Shown here: in pieces, positions 27,038 to 36,333 of the stretch
Layout: every line of letters begins with the position of its first letter
How positions within the stretch are numbered: the stretch's first letter is position 1
The notes under the pieces: generated by a model
The model's database searches: none
What the model was told of the DNA's origin: nothing
What the model saw: only the letters and a program-made list of their open reading frames with translations
Made by a program: the position numbers and the translations under genes
NCBI GenBank assembly: GCA_025141015.1
Contig: CP081098.1
Location: forward strand, 998,501-1,062,500
From: Rhodobacteraceae bacterium M382
GTDB lineage: Bacteria; Pseudomonadota; Alphaproteobacteria; Rhodobacterales; Rhodobacteraceae
DNA: 64,000 nt
Reading direction: 5' to 3'

Positions 27038-27154
27038 TGTCCGTGTCCGATGCTGTAAATTGGGCGTTTGGATCCTGATCTAGCAATCAAGGCGCAATTT
27101 CACAATAATCAGGCACCCGAATCCGATTTCTATGTGGTGTTGCGCCTTTGTTAT

Positions 27155-27394
27155 TCAGACCATCTTCAACGCGAAATAGGGAACTACGGCAAAGACAATG
27201 GTCAGGATTTTGAGCTTGGCCAGATAATCGAAATACGCTTTGCGTACTTCGGCTTCCTGCATCTTGAACATACGGGCATGAACGCCGGCTATCCAATCCT
27301 GCATTGCCCAAAGCATGCAGGTGGCTATTGCCAGAAATCCAATATTCAGGACAGCCATCCAGCCAAAGGCCGTGGTCAGCGTTTCTTGGGTCAT
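27155..27394 (-). CDS. Small membrane protein, DUF6868-type
   Basis: Product of 79 aa with two predicted transmembrane helices (about residues 8-32 and 59-77) around a central hydrophilic helix AGVHARMFKMQEAEVRKAYFDYLA. Its beginning MTQETLTTAFGWMAVLNIGF matches my memory of the DUF6868 proteins of Rhodobacterales. Function unknown. Preceded by a GGAGAG site. Confidence 0.82.
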   Translation of the reverse strand: MTQETLTTAFGWMAVLNIGFLAIATCMLWAMQDWIAGVHARMFKMQEAEVRKAYFDYLAKLKILTIVFAVVPYFALKMV

Positions 27395-27507
27395 GATCTC
27401 TCCTTGCGGAATGCCGTGTCCGTCTCAGGATACATGGGGTTTGTGTTGGTCTCCAGTAAAACCCTGTCCCTGAGCACCAGAGAGGCAGGCAAAAGGCGCA
27501 CCCGCCG

Positions 27508-28245
27508 TCACAGGCCGCTTTTTTCCAACGCAGGGGGCAGGAGCGAGGCCAGCCGTTCGGCCCAGGCAAGTTGGCCAGTATGATCTGCAATCAGATCATT
27601 GCGCAATTCGATCAGCGTGTTGGGGCGGTTGTGCTGCGTGGCATGTTTGTCGATGGCATCGCCGGGCAAATGGCCGGTATAAGGTTCGTTCTCACCGACG
27701 CACAGATCGCCTTCGGCCCTGAGTATGTTGATCAGCGCGGGAGAGAAACGTTCGCCGGGGGGATAGAGAACACCAATTTCCCACGGACGCGGTGCGCGAC
27801 CGCGCAATTGCCGGGTAAAGGAGTGGACCGAGACGATCACCACATGGGGCAGGGCGGCCAACCGGGCCAGCGCCTGATGATAGGGCCGATAGCACATCTC
27901 CAGTCGCCGATCGCGTTCGGCAGCATCCGCGTGACGATTACCGGGAATGATTGATCCGTCATACAGTTTCATCAACAGCGTCGGGTCTTCCTCACCTCGG
28001 TTCGGGTCAATCACCAAACGCGAGAAATTCGATGCGATCACCGGAGCATCCAGCAGATGCCCTAGGTGTTTGGCCACCTCATAGGCACCGACGTCATATG
28101 CTATGTGACGTTCCATGTCCTCGCGGGCCATTCCCAGATCCCCACCGTTGACTTCAGGAGGAACGGTGTTGGTCGCGTGATCGCAGGTGATCAGCCAGCG
28201 GGCAGGGCGGTCTTCGCCGTGAATATAGAAGGGTGTGTATGTCAT
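27508..28245 (-). CDS. N-formylglutamate amidohydrolase
   Basis: Product of 245 aa. The ITCDHATNTVP beginning with its metal-binding His, the ASNFSRLVIDPNRGEEDPTLL region and VVIVSVHSFTR with a second His mark the N-formylglutamate amidohydrolase family, whose canonical role is the last step of histidine degradation. There are no hut genes nearby, and this length (about 245, without the usual HutG context) is found in the general family, so the physiological substrate is uncertain. Confidence 0.9.
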   Translation of the reverse strand: MTYTPFYIHGEDRPARWLITCDHATNTVPPEVNGGDLGMAREDMERHIAYDVGAYEVAKHLGHLLDAPVIASNFSRLVIDPNRGEEDPTLLMKLYDGSIIPGNRHADAAERDRRLEMCYRPYHQALARLAALPHVVIVSVHSFTRQLRGRAPRPWEIGVLYPPGERFSPALINILRAEGDLCVGENEPYTGHLPGDAIDKHATQHNRPNTLIELRNDLIADHTGQLAWAERLASLLPPALEKSGL

Positions 28246-28398
28246 GTAGGTGTCATGTGCCTGTCATCGGATGTGATGCAGGTTTAGGGGAGTTGCCCGG
28301 GAAAGGGAATTGCGCCATAAGCACCGTAGCGATGTTTGCGGTAACGGAATCGTAACGTAAACGCAAACCACAACGGAATACAGCAAGGAGATCGGGAC

Positions 28399-29847
28399 AT
28401 GCGGCGCCTGCGGAATGTGAAGATCGTAGCGACATTGGGGCCTGCCTCAGAAACATACGAGACCATCCGAGCCCTGCATGAAGCAGGGGCCGATGTGTTT
28501 CGTCTGAACATGTCGCATGGGACCCACGACGAGATTCGGGAAAAACACAAGATCATTCGTCAGGTGGAAAAGGACCTGGATAGCCCTATCGCCATTCTGG
28601 CCGACCTGCAGGGGCCCAAATTGCGGGTGGGTGTTTTTGCCGGGGACGAAGGTCAGGATCTAAGCGTAGGTCAGGATTTTCGCATGGATCTGGACGAAAC
28701 GCCGGGGGATTCGAACCGGGTCTGCCTGCCACACCCGGAAATCTTTCAGGCGCTGGAACCTGGCGCACATCTGTTGGTCAATGACGGCAAGATCCGTCTG
28801 AAGGTCAACGATTGTGGCGCGGATTTTGCGGATTGCACCGTGGTGATCGGCGGCGTGATCTCGAATCGCAAGGGTGTGAATGTGCCGGACGTCGAACTGC
28901 CTGTGGCGGCCCTGTCGGACAAGGACCGCGAAGACCTGGAGTTTGCCTGTACGTTGGGGGTCGACTGGTTGGCATTGTCGTTTGTGCAACGGGCCCGGGA
29001 TGTCTACGAGGCCCGCGCCTTGGCCGAAGGGCGGGCGGCGGTACTGTCGAAAATCGAAAAGCCGACTGCCGTGGAGCAATTTGACGAAATCCTGGATGCG
29101 TCCGACGGTATCATGGTGGCGCGCGGAGATCTGGGTGTGGAATTGCCCGTTGCTGCCGTGCCGCCCATTCAAAAACGGTTGGTGCGCAAATGCCGGGCTG
29201 CGGCGAAACCGGTGATCGTGGCCACCCAGATGCTGGAAAGCATGATCGAAAGCCCGATGCCGACACGTGCCGAAGTATCGGACGTCGCCACCGCGATCTA
29301 CGAAGGCACCGATGCCATCATGCTCAGTGCGGAATCGGCGGCAGGACAATATCCGATCGAGGCAGTGCAAACCATGGACCGGGTTGCCATCGAGGTCGAA
29401 GCCGACCCGACCTATATCCAGATCATCGCCGCATCGCGCAGCGCCAAGGGCACCACTGTGGCCGATGGCATCGTTGCCGCTGCCCGAGAGATTGCCGAGA
29501 AAACCGAAATCAAAGCCATCTGCTGTTTCACCCAAAGCGGGACCACAGCGTTGCTGACGGCCCGCGAACGCCCTGCTGTCCCTATCATTGCCATGACGTC
29601 GCTCAAGGGTACGGCCCGTCGGCTGTGTCTCAGTTGGGGATGTAATTGCGTGATGACGCCGGAATTGTTGCGGTTCAAAGGGGCTGTGGCCAATGCAGCT
29701 CGCGCTGCACGGGCCGGGGGCTTTGCTGACGACACCGACCAGATCGTTGTAACAGCCGGTGTGCCGTTCAATGTGCCGGGCACCACGAACATTCTGCGTG
29801 TGGCACCCTGTGATGAACGTTTGATCTACAGCACTGATCCAGAGTAG
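28399..29847 (+). CDS. pyk: Pyruvate kinase
   Basis: Product of 482 aa, usual length. ATP/PEP-site motifs in order: KIVATLGPAS near residue 8, NMSHG, ADLQGPKLRVG, KIEKPTAVEQFDEI, and the Mg/PEP motif DGIMVARGDLGVELP near 235. The C-terminal domain has CCFTQSGTTALLTA. It makes pyruvate and ATP from PEP at the end of glycolysis. An AAGGAG site precedes ATG 28399. A small membrane-protein gene follows 30 bases later. Confidence 0.97.
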   Translation: MRRLRNVKIVATLGPASETYETIRALHEAGADVFRLNMSHGTHDEIREKHKIIRQVEKDLDSPIAILADLQGPKLRVGVFAGDEGQDLSVGQDFRMDLDETPGDSNRVCLPHPEIFQALEPGAHLLVNDGKIRLKVNDCGADFADCTVVIGGVISNRKGVNVPDVELPVAALSDKDREDLEFACTLGVDWLALSFVQRARDVYEARALAEGRAAVLSKIEKPTAVEQFDEILDASDGIMVARGDLGVELPVAAVPPIQKRLVRKCRAAAKPVIVATQMLESMIESPMPTRAEVSDVATAIYEGTDAIMLSAESAAGQYPIEAVQTMDRVAIEVEADPTYIQIIAASRSAKGTTVADGIVAAAREIAEKTEIKAICCFTQSGTTALLTARERPAVPIIAMTSLKGTARRLCLSWGCNCVMTPELLRFKGAVANAARAARAGGFADDTDQIVVTAGVPFNVPGTTNILRVAPCDERLIYSTDPE

Positions 29848-29877
29848 GCTGACGGGAGCAGGCAGAGGAACGCTCTC

Positions 29878-30102
29878 TTGGATTCAGATCTGGCGCTGAT
29901 TGTTGGTTTGGTCGTGGCCGCCCTTGCTGTGCCATCGACCGTATCCGCGCTGAGCGATGGTCGCAGACCTGTCGCCGGAATGCTGACATTTCTCATTGCA
30001 GCGGGCCTGATTCTCGTTGCGATGGTGTCGAATTCGGGCGGTTATCGATTTTCCGAGATTCCGGACGTGTTTTTTGGTGTTTTGGCACGATATCTGCCCT
30101 GA
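29878..30102 (+). CDS. Small hydrophobic protein, unrecognised
   Basis: Product of 74 aa with two hydrophobic stretches (about residues 5-25 and 32-52). The start is TTG 29878, supported by GAGG 12 bases upstream and by codon use continuing the style of pyk. I believe similar small proteins occur after pyk in Rhodobacterales, but I cannot name the family. It is probably co-transcribed with pyk. Function unknown. Confidence 0.65.
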   Translation: MDSDLALIVGLVVAALAVPSTVSALSDGRRPVAGMLTFLIAAGLILVAMVSNSGGYRFSEIPDVFFGVLARYLP

Positions 30103-30215
30103 TCCCTCTTGCTGTCTGCCCCAAGTTTGCCTAAAGCAGCGGCTCTGACCGCGCGACCGGCCTAAGTGGCATGCCGAGTCGCGTTTCGACCGAACCCGAA
30201 TGATAGGAGACGGAA

Positions 30216-30416
30216 ATGCCCAAGATGAAGACCAAATCGAGCGCTAAAAAGCGCTTCAAGGTGACAGCAACCGGAAAGGTCCTTGGCGGCCAGGCCGGTA
30301 AGCGCCACGGCATGATCAAGCGTACCCGCAAGTTCATCCGCAACGCACGCGGCACCACCACACTTTCTGCCCCCGACGCCAAGATCGTCAAGGGCTTCAT
30401 GCCCTACGATCGCTAA
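30216..30416 (+). CDS. rpmI: 50S ribosomal protein L35
   Basis: Product of 66 aa: [20 protein letters not shown] is the L35 beginning, followed by [22 protein letters not shown] site precedes the ATG. It is followed 15 bases later by rplT. The usual upstream infC is absent, so the operon starts at rpmI. Confidence 0.98.
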   Translation: MPKMKTKSSAKKRFKVTATGKVLGGQAGKRHGMIKRTRKFIRNARGTTTLSAPDAKIVKGFMPYDR

Positions 30417-30430
30417 GAGGAGATTGAGAT

Positions 30431-30796
30431 ATGTCCCGCGTTAAAGGTGGAACCACAACCCACGCCCGTCACAAGAAGGTCATCAAGGCAGCCAAAGGTT
30501 ACTATGGCCGTCGCAAGAATACCTTCAAGGTCGCCCGCCAGGCGGTCGACAAGGCTAACCAGTACGCAACCCGTGACCGTAAGAACCGCAAGCGGAATTT
30601 CCGCGCTCTGTGGATTCAGCGGATCAATGCTGCTGTACGGAGCCACGACGAGGCCCTGACCTATTCCCGCTTCATTAACGGACTGACCATGGCTGGTATC
30701 GAAGTGGACCGCAAAGTTCTGGCCGACCTGGCCGTGCACGAGCCCGAAGCCTTCGGTGCCATCGTGGAAAAAGCACAGGCCGCTCTGGCCGCCTGA
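30431..30796 (+). CDS. rplT: 50S ribosomal protein L20
   Basis: Product of 121 aa: [31 protein letters not shown] at the start and [16 protein letters not shown] in the middle are diagnostic. It binds 23S rRNA early in 50S assembly. Preceded by an AGGAG site and followed by a strong terminator. Confidence 0.98.
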   Translation: MSRVKGGTTTHARHKKVIKAAKGYYGRRKNTFKVARQAVDKANQYATRDRKNRKRNFRALWIQRINAAVRSHDEALTYSRFINGLTMAGIEVDRKVLADLAVHEPEAFGAIVEKAQAALAA

Positions 30797-30824
30797 TCAA
30801 CGTATCAGCGACAGTGAAAAACAG

Positions 30825-30855
30825 GGCCGTTCCCAAATTGGGGACGGCCTTTTTT
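30825..30855 (+). terminator. Rho-independent terminator of rpmI-rplT
   Basis: A 10-bp stem with one wobble (30825-30834 with 30840-30849, 5-nt loop) is followed by six T residues. It ends the ribosomal protein operon, 29 bases after rplT. Confidence 0.9.
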
Positions 30856-30900
30856 GTTGCGGTGTGTCTTTGGTACAGTTGGCACTGGTTGCTTCGCGGC

Positions 30901-32145
30901 TCAGCGGGGGTAGGCCAAATTCAACGTCTGCACTGCTTGCCCAATGATGTCCCGATCTGACAGAGCGCTCAGGGCAATGGCTGGGGGGCCCCCATTAAAG
31001 CCTACGATCACCGGCTTGCGGATGTATTTGTAGAGATTGAGCCATCCATTGAAATGTCCACGATGCAGACCATTTTCAGGTGTGGCGATCCAGGTTACTT
31101 CCTTGTCCCAAAAGACCTGATCGAATTGCAGGTAAACCTTGTCCAGCGTCCCCATTCCGATCCGCCGGATTGCTTCTCGTTTTTGTTTTGGCAAAGGCGG
31201 GTCAAATTGAATGGTCTCGCGTTTGAGAACTCCCAAAGGCACAGTCACAATCACGGCGTCGAACCGTTGCGATGCGCCTGTTTTCAGGGTCAGGGTGACG
31301 CTGGTCGTGTCATACGATATCCGTTTGACGGGCCGGGACAGATGCACATCATAGTTTCCTGCCAAAGCGCCAAAAATTTGAGCGTAACCGTTCGGAAATA
31401 TGACTTCTGCCCCGTCATACTCATCTTGCTGCATAGCGGCCCAGACATTGATCTGGCTGTAGTCCGCCGCCGCGTCATGTTGGATGGAAACGACATTGTC
31501 CAGCCAGTCCGGGGCGTCTCGGTCCGCGATGATTGTGCCGTTCTTCCCCCGAATGAGATAGCTGTCATCCGTCGCGATCCGGGGCAGGTTGCGAGCATCT
31601 GACAGTTTGGACAGCGGGTTGCCACGGGTGCCGTGAATCCAGCTGGCTCCCATATCCAGAGGGATGCCCAGCGACTGGTCGGTCCAGATGCGCCCTCCGA
31701 TGCGGCCCCTGGCCTCAAAGACCTGGACCCGAACGCCATGTGCTGCCAGAAAATGAGCGGCAGACAGGCCGCTCATTCCTGCGCCGACAATCGCAACATT
31801 CGTTTGACCCTTATGCAACACATCCTGCGCGGCGCGTTGCCCGGTTTCAAACGCAGCATGGACCGTTGCATGTTGTCTTGGGTCGGTTGCCTCGCCAGCA
31901 AAGAAAACCCGGGTACCCAGAGCGTCCCTGAGATGACGCCGATCCGATCGTTTGGCCCCTTTGGCAGCGAATGAATATGATCCCATTGCAAAGGGGTCCC
32001 GGGACCAGTTTGTTCGCAGGTATCCCTTTAACCGGTGGTTGCCGGCCATCGCGCCGCGCCAGGGTATGAACCCTGCGATCACCCCGGTTGCCAAACCCCT
32101 AAGGACCTCGCGACGCTTCATGTCTGTACTGGGGGCATGGTTCAC
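30901..32145 (-). CDS. Exported flavin amine oxidase with circularly permuted domain order
   Basis: Product of 414 aa (GTG 32145; ATG 32121 is an alternative start). A Tat-type signal, KRREVLRG at 10-17 and AMA at 32-34, suggests export with FAD bound. Residues 42-110 contain TNWSRDPFAMGSYSF and FFAGEATDPRQHATVHAAFETG, which in flavin monoamine oxidases lie at the very C-terminus. The FAD Rossmann motif VAIVGAGMSGLSAAHF comes only at 117-132, then RIGGRIWT near 149, the GASWIHG segment near 166, and VTVPLGVLK near 301. The protein ends at AYPR, about where the GSYS segment would follow in a normal family member. So the last segment has been moved to the front. The substrate is unknown. A desaturase gene lies upstream on the same strand, 104 bases away. 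Confidence 0.85.
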   Translation of the reverse strand: MNHAPSTDMKRREVLRGLATGVIAGFIPWRGAMAGNHRLKGYLRTNWSRDPFAMGSYSFAAKGAKRSDRRHLRDALGTRVFFAGEATDPRQHATVHAAFETGQRAAQDVLHKGQTNVAIVGAGMSGLSAAHFLAAHGVRVQVFEARGRIGGRIWTDQSLGIPLDMGASWIHGTRGNPLSKLSDARNLPRIATDDSYLIRGKNGTIIADRDAPDWLDNVVSIQHDAAADYSQINVWAAMQQDEYDGAEVIFPNGYAQIFGALAGNYDVHLSRPVKRISYDTTSVTLTLKTGASQRFDAVIVTVPLGVLKRETIQFDPPLPKQKREAIRRIGMGTLDKVYLQFDQVFWDKEVTWIATPENGLHRGHFNGWLNLYKYIRKPVIVGFNGGPPAIALSALSDRDIIGQAVQTLNLAYPR

Positions 32146-32249
32146 CTGCTCGGCTGCTTGAAAGAAACCCCTTTAGTATGCGGTCAGCGTCTGGTGTTCG
32201 TCAATTTCAGCTGCATGACAGGAATCGCACAGCGCAGGGTGCGCATCTG

Positions 32250-33191
32250 TTAGCGCTGCCATCCGGCTTCGGCCAGGGCGTGACCATATCCGGGCGCGAC
32301 ACGCATCTGCGCGCCCAATCCCTTGGACATCAGCAGCCTGTGCATAGGCTTCAGCTTCCAGCAGGGCACGTGCATGACCATGTGGTGTTCCAGGTGATAG
32401 TTGACCCAATAAGGGGCGACGAACAGCCGGGCGATGGGGTTGGCGAGTGTCGTGCGCACGTTTTGCAAAGGGTTTTCGGATTGTTCGGTTGCGCCATGTT
32501 CGGCGATGTTGCGCACCCGCAGAACGAATTGAAACCAAGTCAGATAGGGCAGCAGCCAGAATGCCAGCCCCCACCACCAATCCCCGATGATCCCCATGCC
32601 AACCATGACCCCGACGAATATCGGGAGTGATTGCCACAGGTGGGGTGCCTTGAAGCTTTGGGCGAAATCCGACGCGGCGGCCTGAATGGCGTCCTGATCC
32701 CCGGCGAACCGCAACGACATCATCACCTGACCCAACAGCTGTTTCACCCCGGTTTGCCCTGTCAGGTCGCGGGTGAATTTGCGGCGCAGCGAGGCGCGGG
32801 AGGTGGGGAATTTCGAGCTCAGAACCAGATCCGGGTCCTTGTCGGTCTGTGTGAACCGATGGTGGGTCAGGTGGTAATGGCGATACGCTGCCAGTTCCGC
32901 AAGGATCGGACGGCCGCATAGCCATTCGCCGGCGATGTCGTTCCACCGGCGGGATTTGAACAGCGCGTTATGGGCGGCCTCATGCATCAGAATCGCGAGA
33001 CCCAATTGGCGTGATCCGATGATCATGACTGCCAGGACAAATGTCACGGGGTTGGGCCAGATCCCGAACAGCACCACGGCCAATGCAATGGTGCCCCAGC
33101 AATGAAGCACCAGCCAGCCCCCCATCAGGTTCGACCGTTCCGCCAGGGGACGGATCTCTTCGCTCGTCAGATAACTTTTGCCCGGTGTCAT
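32250..33191 (-). CDS. Fatty acid desaturase family protein
   Basis: Product of 313 aa, a membrane-bound di-iron desaturase or hydroxylase. The three histidine boxes are visible: HEAAH near residue 70, HYHLTHH near 105 and YHLEHH near 263, with at least four transmembrane segments. It introduces a double bond or hydroxyl into a lipid-linked or CoA-linked chain; regiospecificity cannot be read. Possibly transcribed with the permuted amine oxidase downstream. Confidence 0.93.
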   Translation of the reverse strand: MTPGKSYLTSEEIRPLAERSNLMGGWLVLHCWGTIALAVVLFGIWPNPVTFVLAVMIIGSRQLGLAILMHEAAHNALFKSRRWNDIAGEWLCGRPILAELAAYRHYHLTHHRFTQTDKDPDLVLSSKFPTSRASLRRKFTRDLTGQTGVKQLLGQVMMSLRFAGDQDAIQAAASDFAQSFKAPHLWQSLPIFVGVMVGMGIIGDWWWGLAFWLLPYLTWFQFVLRVRNIAEHGATEQSENPLQNVRTTLANPIARLFVAPYWVNYHLEHHMVMHVPCWKLKPMHRLLMSKGLGAQMRVAPGYGHALAEAGWQR

Positions 33192-33271
33192 TTCATGTCC
33201 TCCCGGGCTCTATCATCGGGGAGGGCGCAAATTGCGTCAAATCGGGCGCGGCGTCACGAACGTCTGCGACG

Positions 33272-34231
33272 TTACGACCGCCAGTCAAAAAAGCCGGGGC
33301 CGGCCTTGGACAGCAGCGACGCGGCCATTTCGCGGCCCAGTTCGGCCCCGTCTTCGATGGCGCAGGTCCGGTCTTCTGCCAGCGATTCCGATCCGTCTGG
33401 ACGCAGCACTTCGCCGCGCAGGCGCAGGGTGCCTCCGTCCAGTTCGGCCAACCCGGCAATCGGGGTCTCGCATGATCCGTCCAGCGCGGCCAGAAACGCG
33501 CGTTCGGCCGCCAGCCGTTGACCGGTTTCGCCATCGTGAATGGCGGCCAGCATGTCGGCGACGCGACTGTCGTTGGCGCGCCGTTCGATGCCGATGGCTC
33601 CCTGGGCGACAGCAGGCAGCATATCATCGGTGGAAATGGCCGTGGCGGGCACATCGTCCATGTTCAGACGTTTCAGCCCGGCCATGGCCAGGAATGTGCA
33701 TTCAGCCACGCCATCGTTCAGCTTTTTCAGTCGGGTTTGCACGTTGCCGCGGAATTCCACCACATTCAGATCCGGGCGGCGGTTCAACAGCTGGGCCCGG
33801 CGGCGCAGCGATGAGGTGCCAACCACAGCGCCCTGGGCCAGACCCTGCAGAGACGACACGGACGGCGACACAAACGCATCCCGGGTGTCTTCGCGCGGCA
33901 GATAGGTCTCCAGCAGCAGCCCGTCTGGTTGCAGCACCGGCATGTCCTTCATCGAATGCACCGCGATGTCGATAGCGCCAGACAGCAGGTCCTCTTCGAT
34001 TTCCTTGGTGAACAGCCCCTTTCCGCCCAACTCCTTGAGCGGCTTGTCGGCAGCGATCAGCGCCCGGTCATCGCCGGTGGTCTTGATCACCACGATTTCG
34101 AAGGCCTCTTCGGGCAAGTCAAAGGCCGCGCTCAGCCGACGGCGGGTCTCATAAGCCTGAGCCAACGCAAGCGGCGATCCACGGGTGCCGATTTTCAGGG
34201 GCGAAGCGGGGGAGGGCAGGGTCTGTGTCAT
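33272..34231 (-). CDS. hemC: Hydroxymethylbilane synthase (porphobilinogen deaminase)
   Basis: Product of 319 aa: KIGTRGSPLALAQA near the start, the active-site GGKGLFTKEIEEDLLSGAIDIAVHSMKDMP block with the catalytic Asp, VGTSSLRRRAQL, and GSCETPIAG with the cysteine that holds the dipyrromethane cofactor. It polymerises four porphobilinogens. It is divergent from hemE (290-base gap), so two successive-pathway haem genes share an upstream region. Confidence 0.97.
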   Translation of the reverse strand: MTQTLPSPASPLKIGTRGSPLALAQAYETRRRLSAAFDLPEEAFEIVVIKTTGDDRALIAADKPLKELGGKGLFTKEIEEDLLSGAIDIAVHSMKDMPVLQPDGLLLETYLPREDTRDAFVSPSVSSLQGLAQGAVVGTSSLRRRAQLLNRRPDLNVVEFRGNVQTRLKKLNDGVAECTFLAMAGLKRLNMDDVPATAISTDDMLPAVAQGAIGIERRANDSRVADMLAAIHDGETGQRLAAERAFLAALDGSCETPIAGLAELDGGTLRLRGEVLRPDGSESLAEDRTCAIEDGAELGREMAASLLSKAGPGFFDWRS

Positions 34232-34520
34232 GGTTCGAGCCTTATCGCGTTTCGGTAAAAACCGGTATCCCTTAATCGCGGCCTCTCCCTTCGGTCGAAC
34301 GCGAAAAGCGATACATGGTTTAACAAGGATTTCCAGAAACGCAGTAATTCAGTTTGCGCCCCGGTGGAAACCGGTTTTTGCCTGTTCCCACAGCTCAAAG
34401 CCCGAAGCCTTGACATAGGACAAGGCGGAGAGACCCAGAGCGCGGCACATCGCCCCTGCTCTTGACATTTTGCCCCACAGGCGTGACCTCAGGGGCGATA
34501 CATAGCGAGGATGACCGAGG

Positions 34521-35561
34521 ATGACCGTGGCCGGACAAAAGAAGCTGTTGCGCGCACTGGCGGGTGAAACACAAGAAGTGCCCCCGATCTGGATGATGCG
34601 GCAGGCCGGGCGCTATCTGCCCGAATATCGCGCGACCCGTGCACAGGCCGGAGATTTCCTGTCGCTGTGTTATAACTCCGAGCTGGCCGCCGAAGTCACG
34701 TTGCAACCGATCCGACGCTATGGGTTTGACGCGGCGATCCTGTTTGCCGACATTCTGTTGATCCCCCAGGCGCTGGGCGCGGATCTGTGGTTTGTCACCG
34801 GCGAAGGGCCGCGGCTGTCCACCATCACGTCCGAAGCAGATTTTGCCAAGCTGAAACCGGCGGATGCGATTCACGAAACGCTGAACCCGATCTATGAAAC
34901 CGTGCGCATCCTGTCGCGCGAACTGCCCAGCGAGACAGCGTTGATCGGCTTTGCCGGGGCACCTTGGACTGTGGCGACTTATATGATCGCGGGTCGCGGC
35001 ACCCCTGATCAGGGGCCGGCGCACGCGCTGCGCGAAGGCAATGTGGCGCTGTTCGAAGCTCTGTTGGACCGGATTACAGTCGCAACCATCGACTATCTGT
35101 CGATGCAGATCGACGCGGGTGCCGAATGTGTCAAGATCTTTGACAGCTGGGCCGGGTCGCTCAAGGGCGACGCCTTTGAAAAATACGCGCTGGAACCTGC
35201 TCGTGTCATTACACAAGCGCTGAAAGAACGGCATCCCGACGTCCCGATCATTGGATTCCCGCGCGAAGCAGGTGAAAAATACGTCGGCTTCGCCAAGGCG
35301 ACCGGTGTGGATTGTGTCGCGTTGGACAATTCGGTGGACCCGGTTTGGGCGGCTGAAAACGTACAAGTGGATGGTTGCGTGCAGGGCAATCTGGCGTCCT
35401 CCCATATGGTGACAGGTGGTCAGGCGCTGGTTGATGAAACCCGGGCGATTGTTCAGGCGTTCTCCAATGGGCCGCACATCTTCAACCTCGGCCACGGCAT
35501 CACGCCTGACGCGGACCCGGAAAACGTGCAGCTAATGATCGACACGGTACGCGGTGGCTGA
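34521..35561 (+). CDS. hemE: Uroporphyrinogen decarboxylase
   Basis: Product of 346 aa: [20 protein letters not shown] near residue 20 is the diagnostic signature, followed by [17 protein letters not shown] and [14 protein letters not shown]. It decarboxylates uroporphyrinogen III to coproporphyrinogen III. In many alphaproteobacteria hemE lies beside the replication origin; here its flanks are hemC and a GNAT, and the upstream gap is not AT-rich, so no origin is evident. Confidence 0.97.
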   Translation: MTVAGQKKLLRALAGETQEVPPIWMMRQAGRYLPEYRATRAQAGDFLSLCYNSELAAEVTLQPIRRYGFDAAILFADILLIPQALGADLWFVTGEGPRLSTITSEADFAKLKPADAIHETLNPIYETVRILSRELPSETALIGFAGAPWTVATYMIAGRGTPDQGPAHALREGNVALFEALLDRITVATIDYLSMQIDAGAECVKIFDSWAGSLKGDAFEKYALEPARVITQALKERHPDVPIIGFPREAGEKYVGFAKATGVDCVALDNSVDPVWAAENVQVDGCVQGNLASSHMVTGGQALVDETRAIVQAFSNGPHIFNLGHGITPDADPENVQLMIDTVRGG

Positions 35562-35577
35562 AGCCGCCCGCCCGGGA

Positions 35578-36087
35578 ATGAATTTGCGTCCGGCAACCCT
35601 GTCGGACGCTTCCAGCCTTGCCGCCTTGTCCATCGAGGTCTGGATTGGCACATATCTGCGACGCGGCGTGAACGGGTTCTTTGCGGATTTCGTGCTGTCG
35701 GACCTGACCCCGGCCAAATTCGAAACCCTGTTGGCCGATCCTAACGAGCATTTTGTTGTCTCACAGAATATCGACGGGATCGACGGCTATGTGCGCCTTA
35801 CCTCCGGGCGGGCGCACCCGGACGGGGTTGGATCAGACACTGAAATCACCACGCTTTATGTCCAGCCGCGCCATCATGGCGTCGGGATCGGCGCGGGCCT
35901 GTTGCACCGCGCATTGACAATTTGCGACGAACGGGGTGTTGGCCAACCCTGGCTGATGGTGAATGCGGAAAACGACCGGGCCATCGCCTTCTATCAGCGC
36001 CATGGGTTCACTGAAACCGGGCAGACCCATTTTCGGATCAACGATCAGGGCTATCTGAACTGTGTCATGAGCTATGGTATCCGCTAG
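35578..36087 (+). CDS. GNAT family N-acetyltransferase
   Basis: Product of 169 aa from ATG 35578; a GTG at 35554 would overlap hemE and add eight residues. It begins MNLRPATLSDASSLAAL. The acetyl-CoA-binding motif is TTLYVQPRHHGVGIGAGLLHRAL (residues about 94-116, Q/R-x-x-G-x-G/A-like), and ENDRAIAFYQRHGFTETG is the typical beta-bulge end. The acceptor is unknown. It follows hemE by 16 bases and is probably transcribed with it. Confidence 0.9.
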   Translation: MNLRPATLSDASSLAALSIEVWIGTYLRRGVNGFFADFVLSDLTPAKFETLLADPNEHFVVSQNIDGIDGYVRLTSGRAHPDGVGSDTEITTLYVQPRHHGVGIGAGLLHRALTICDERGVGQPWLMVNAENDRAIAFYQRHGFTETGQTHFRINDQGYLNCVMSYGIR

Positions 36088-36156
36088 AGTCGCTTGCCAT
36101 TGGACCGCAACTGCGTCATGTGCCACGCTTTGGCAGGATACGAAAGGGATCATGCA

Positions 36157-36324
36157 ATGGATTACACCAAGACGAGTGGACCAAGAATGGGCAAGAACAA
36201 ACCGCGTCACGCCGAGCACAATGCCAAGGGGACACGTAAGAACCCGTTTGGCAAGGCTCCGACCAAAGCAGAACTTTTGGAGCGAATGAAAGCTGCCGCG
36301 CAAAAGGACAAGGACGACGCCTGA
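36157..36324 (+). CDS. Small basic protein, unrecognised
   Basis: Product of 55 aa, chosen from ATG 36157 after AAGGGA, with another ATG at 36187. It is very basic with KNKPRHAEHNAKGTRKNPFG and ends in an amphipathic helix TKAELLERMKAAAQKDKDDA. Such sequences often bind nucleic acid or ribosomes; the family is not known to me. An alternative is a run-on from upstream starts. It is 70 bases from the GNAT stop. Confidence 0.65.
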   Translation: MDYTKTSGPRMGKNKPRHAEHNAKGTRKNPFGKAPTKAELLERMKAAAQKDKDDA

Positions 36325-36333
36325 ACCGTTGTT

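Noticed and set aside
34232-34520. Chromosome origin beside hemE, as in Caulobacter
   Set aside because: The gap between hemC and hemE is not AT-rich and has no DnaA box that I can see.
34395-35495. Minus-strand frame of 366 codons
   Set aside because: Antisense shadow of hemE; no family motif.
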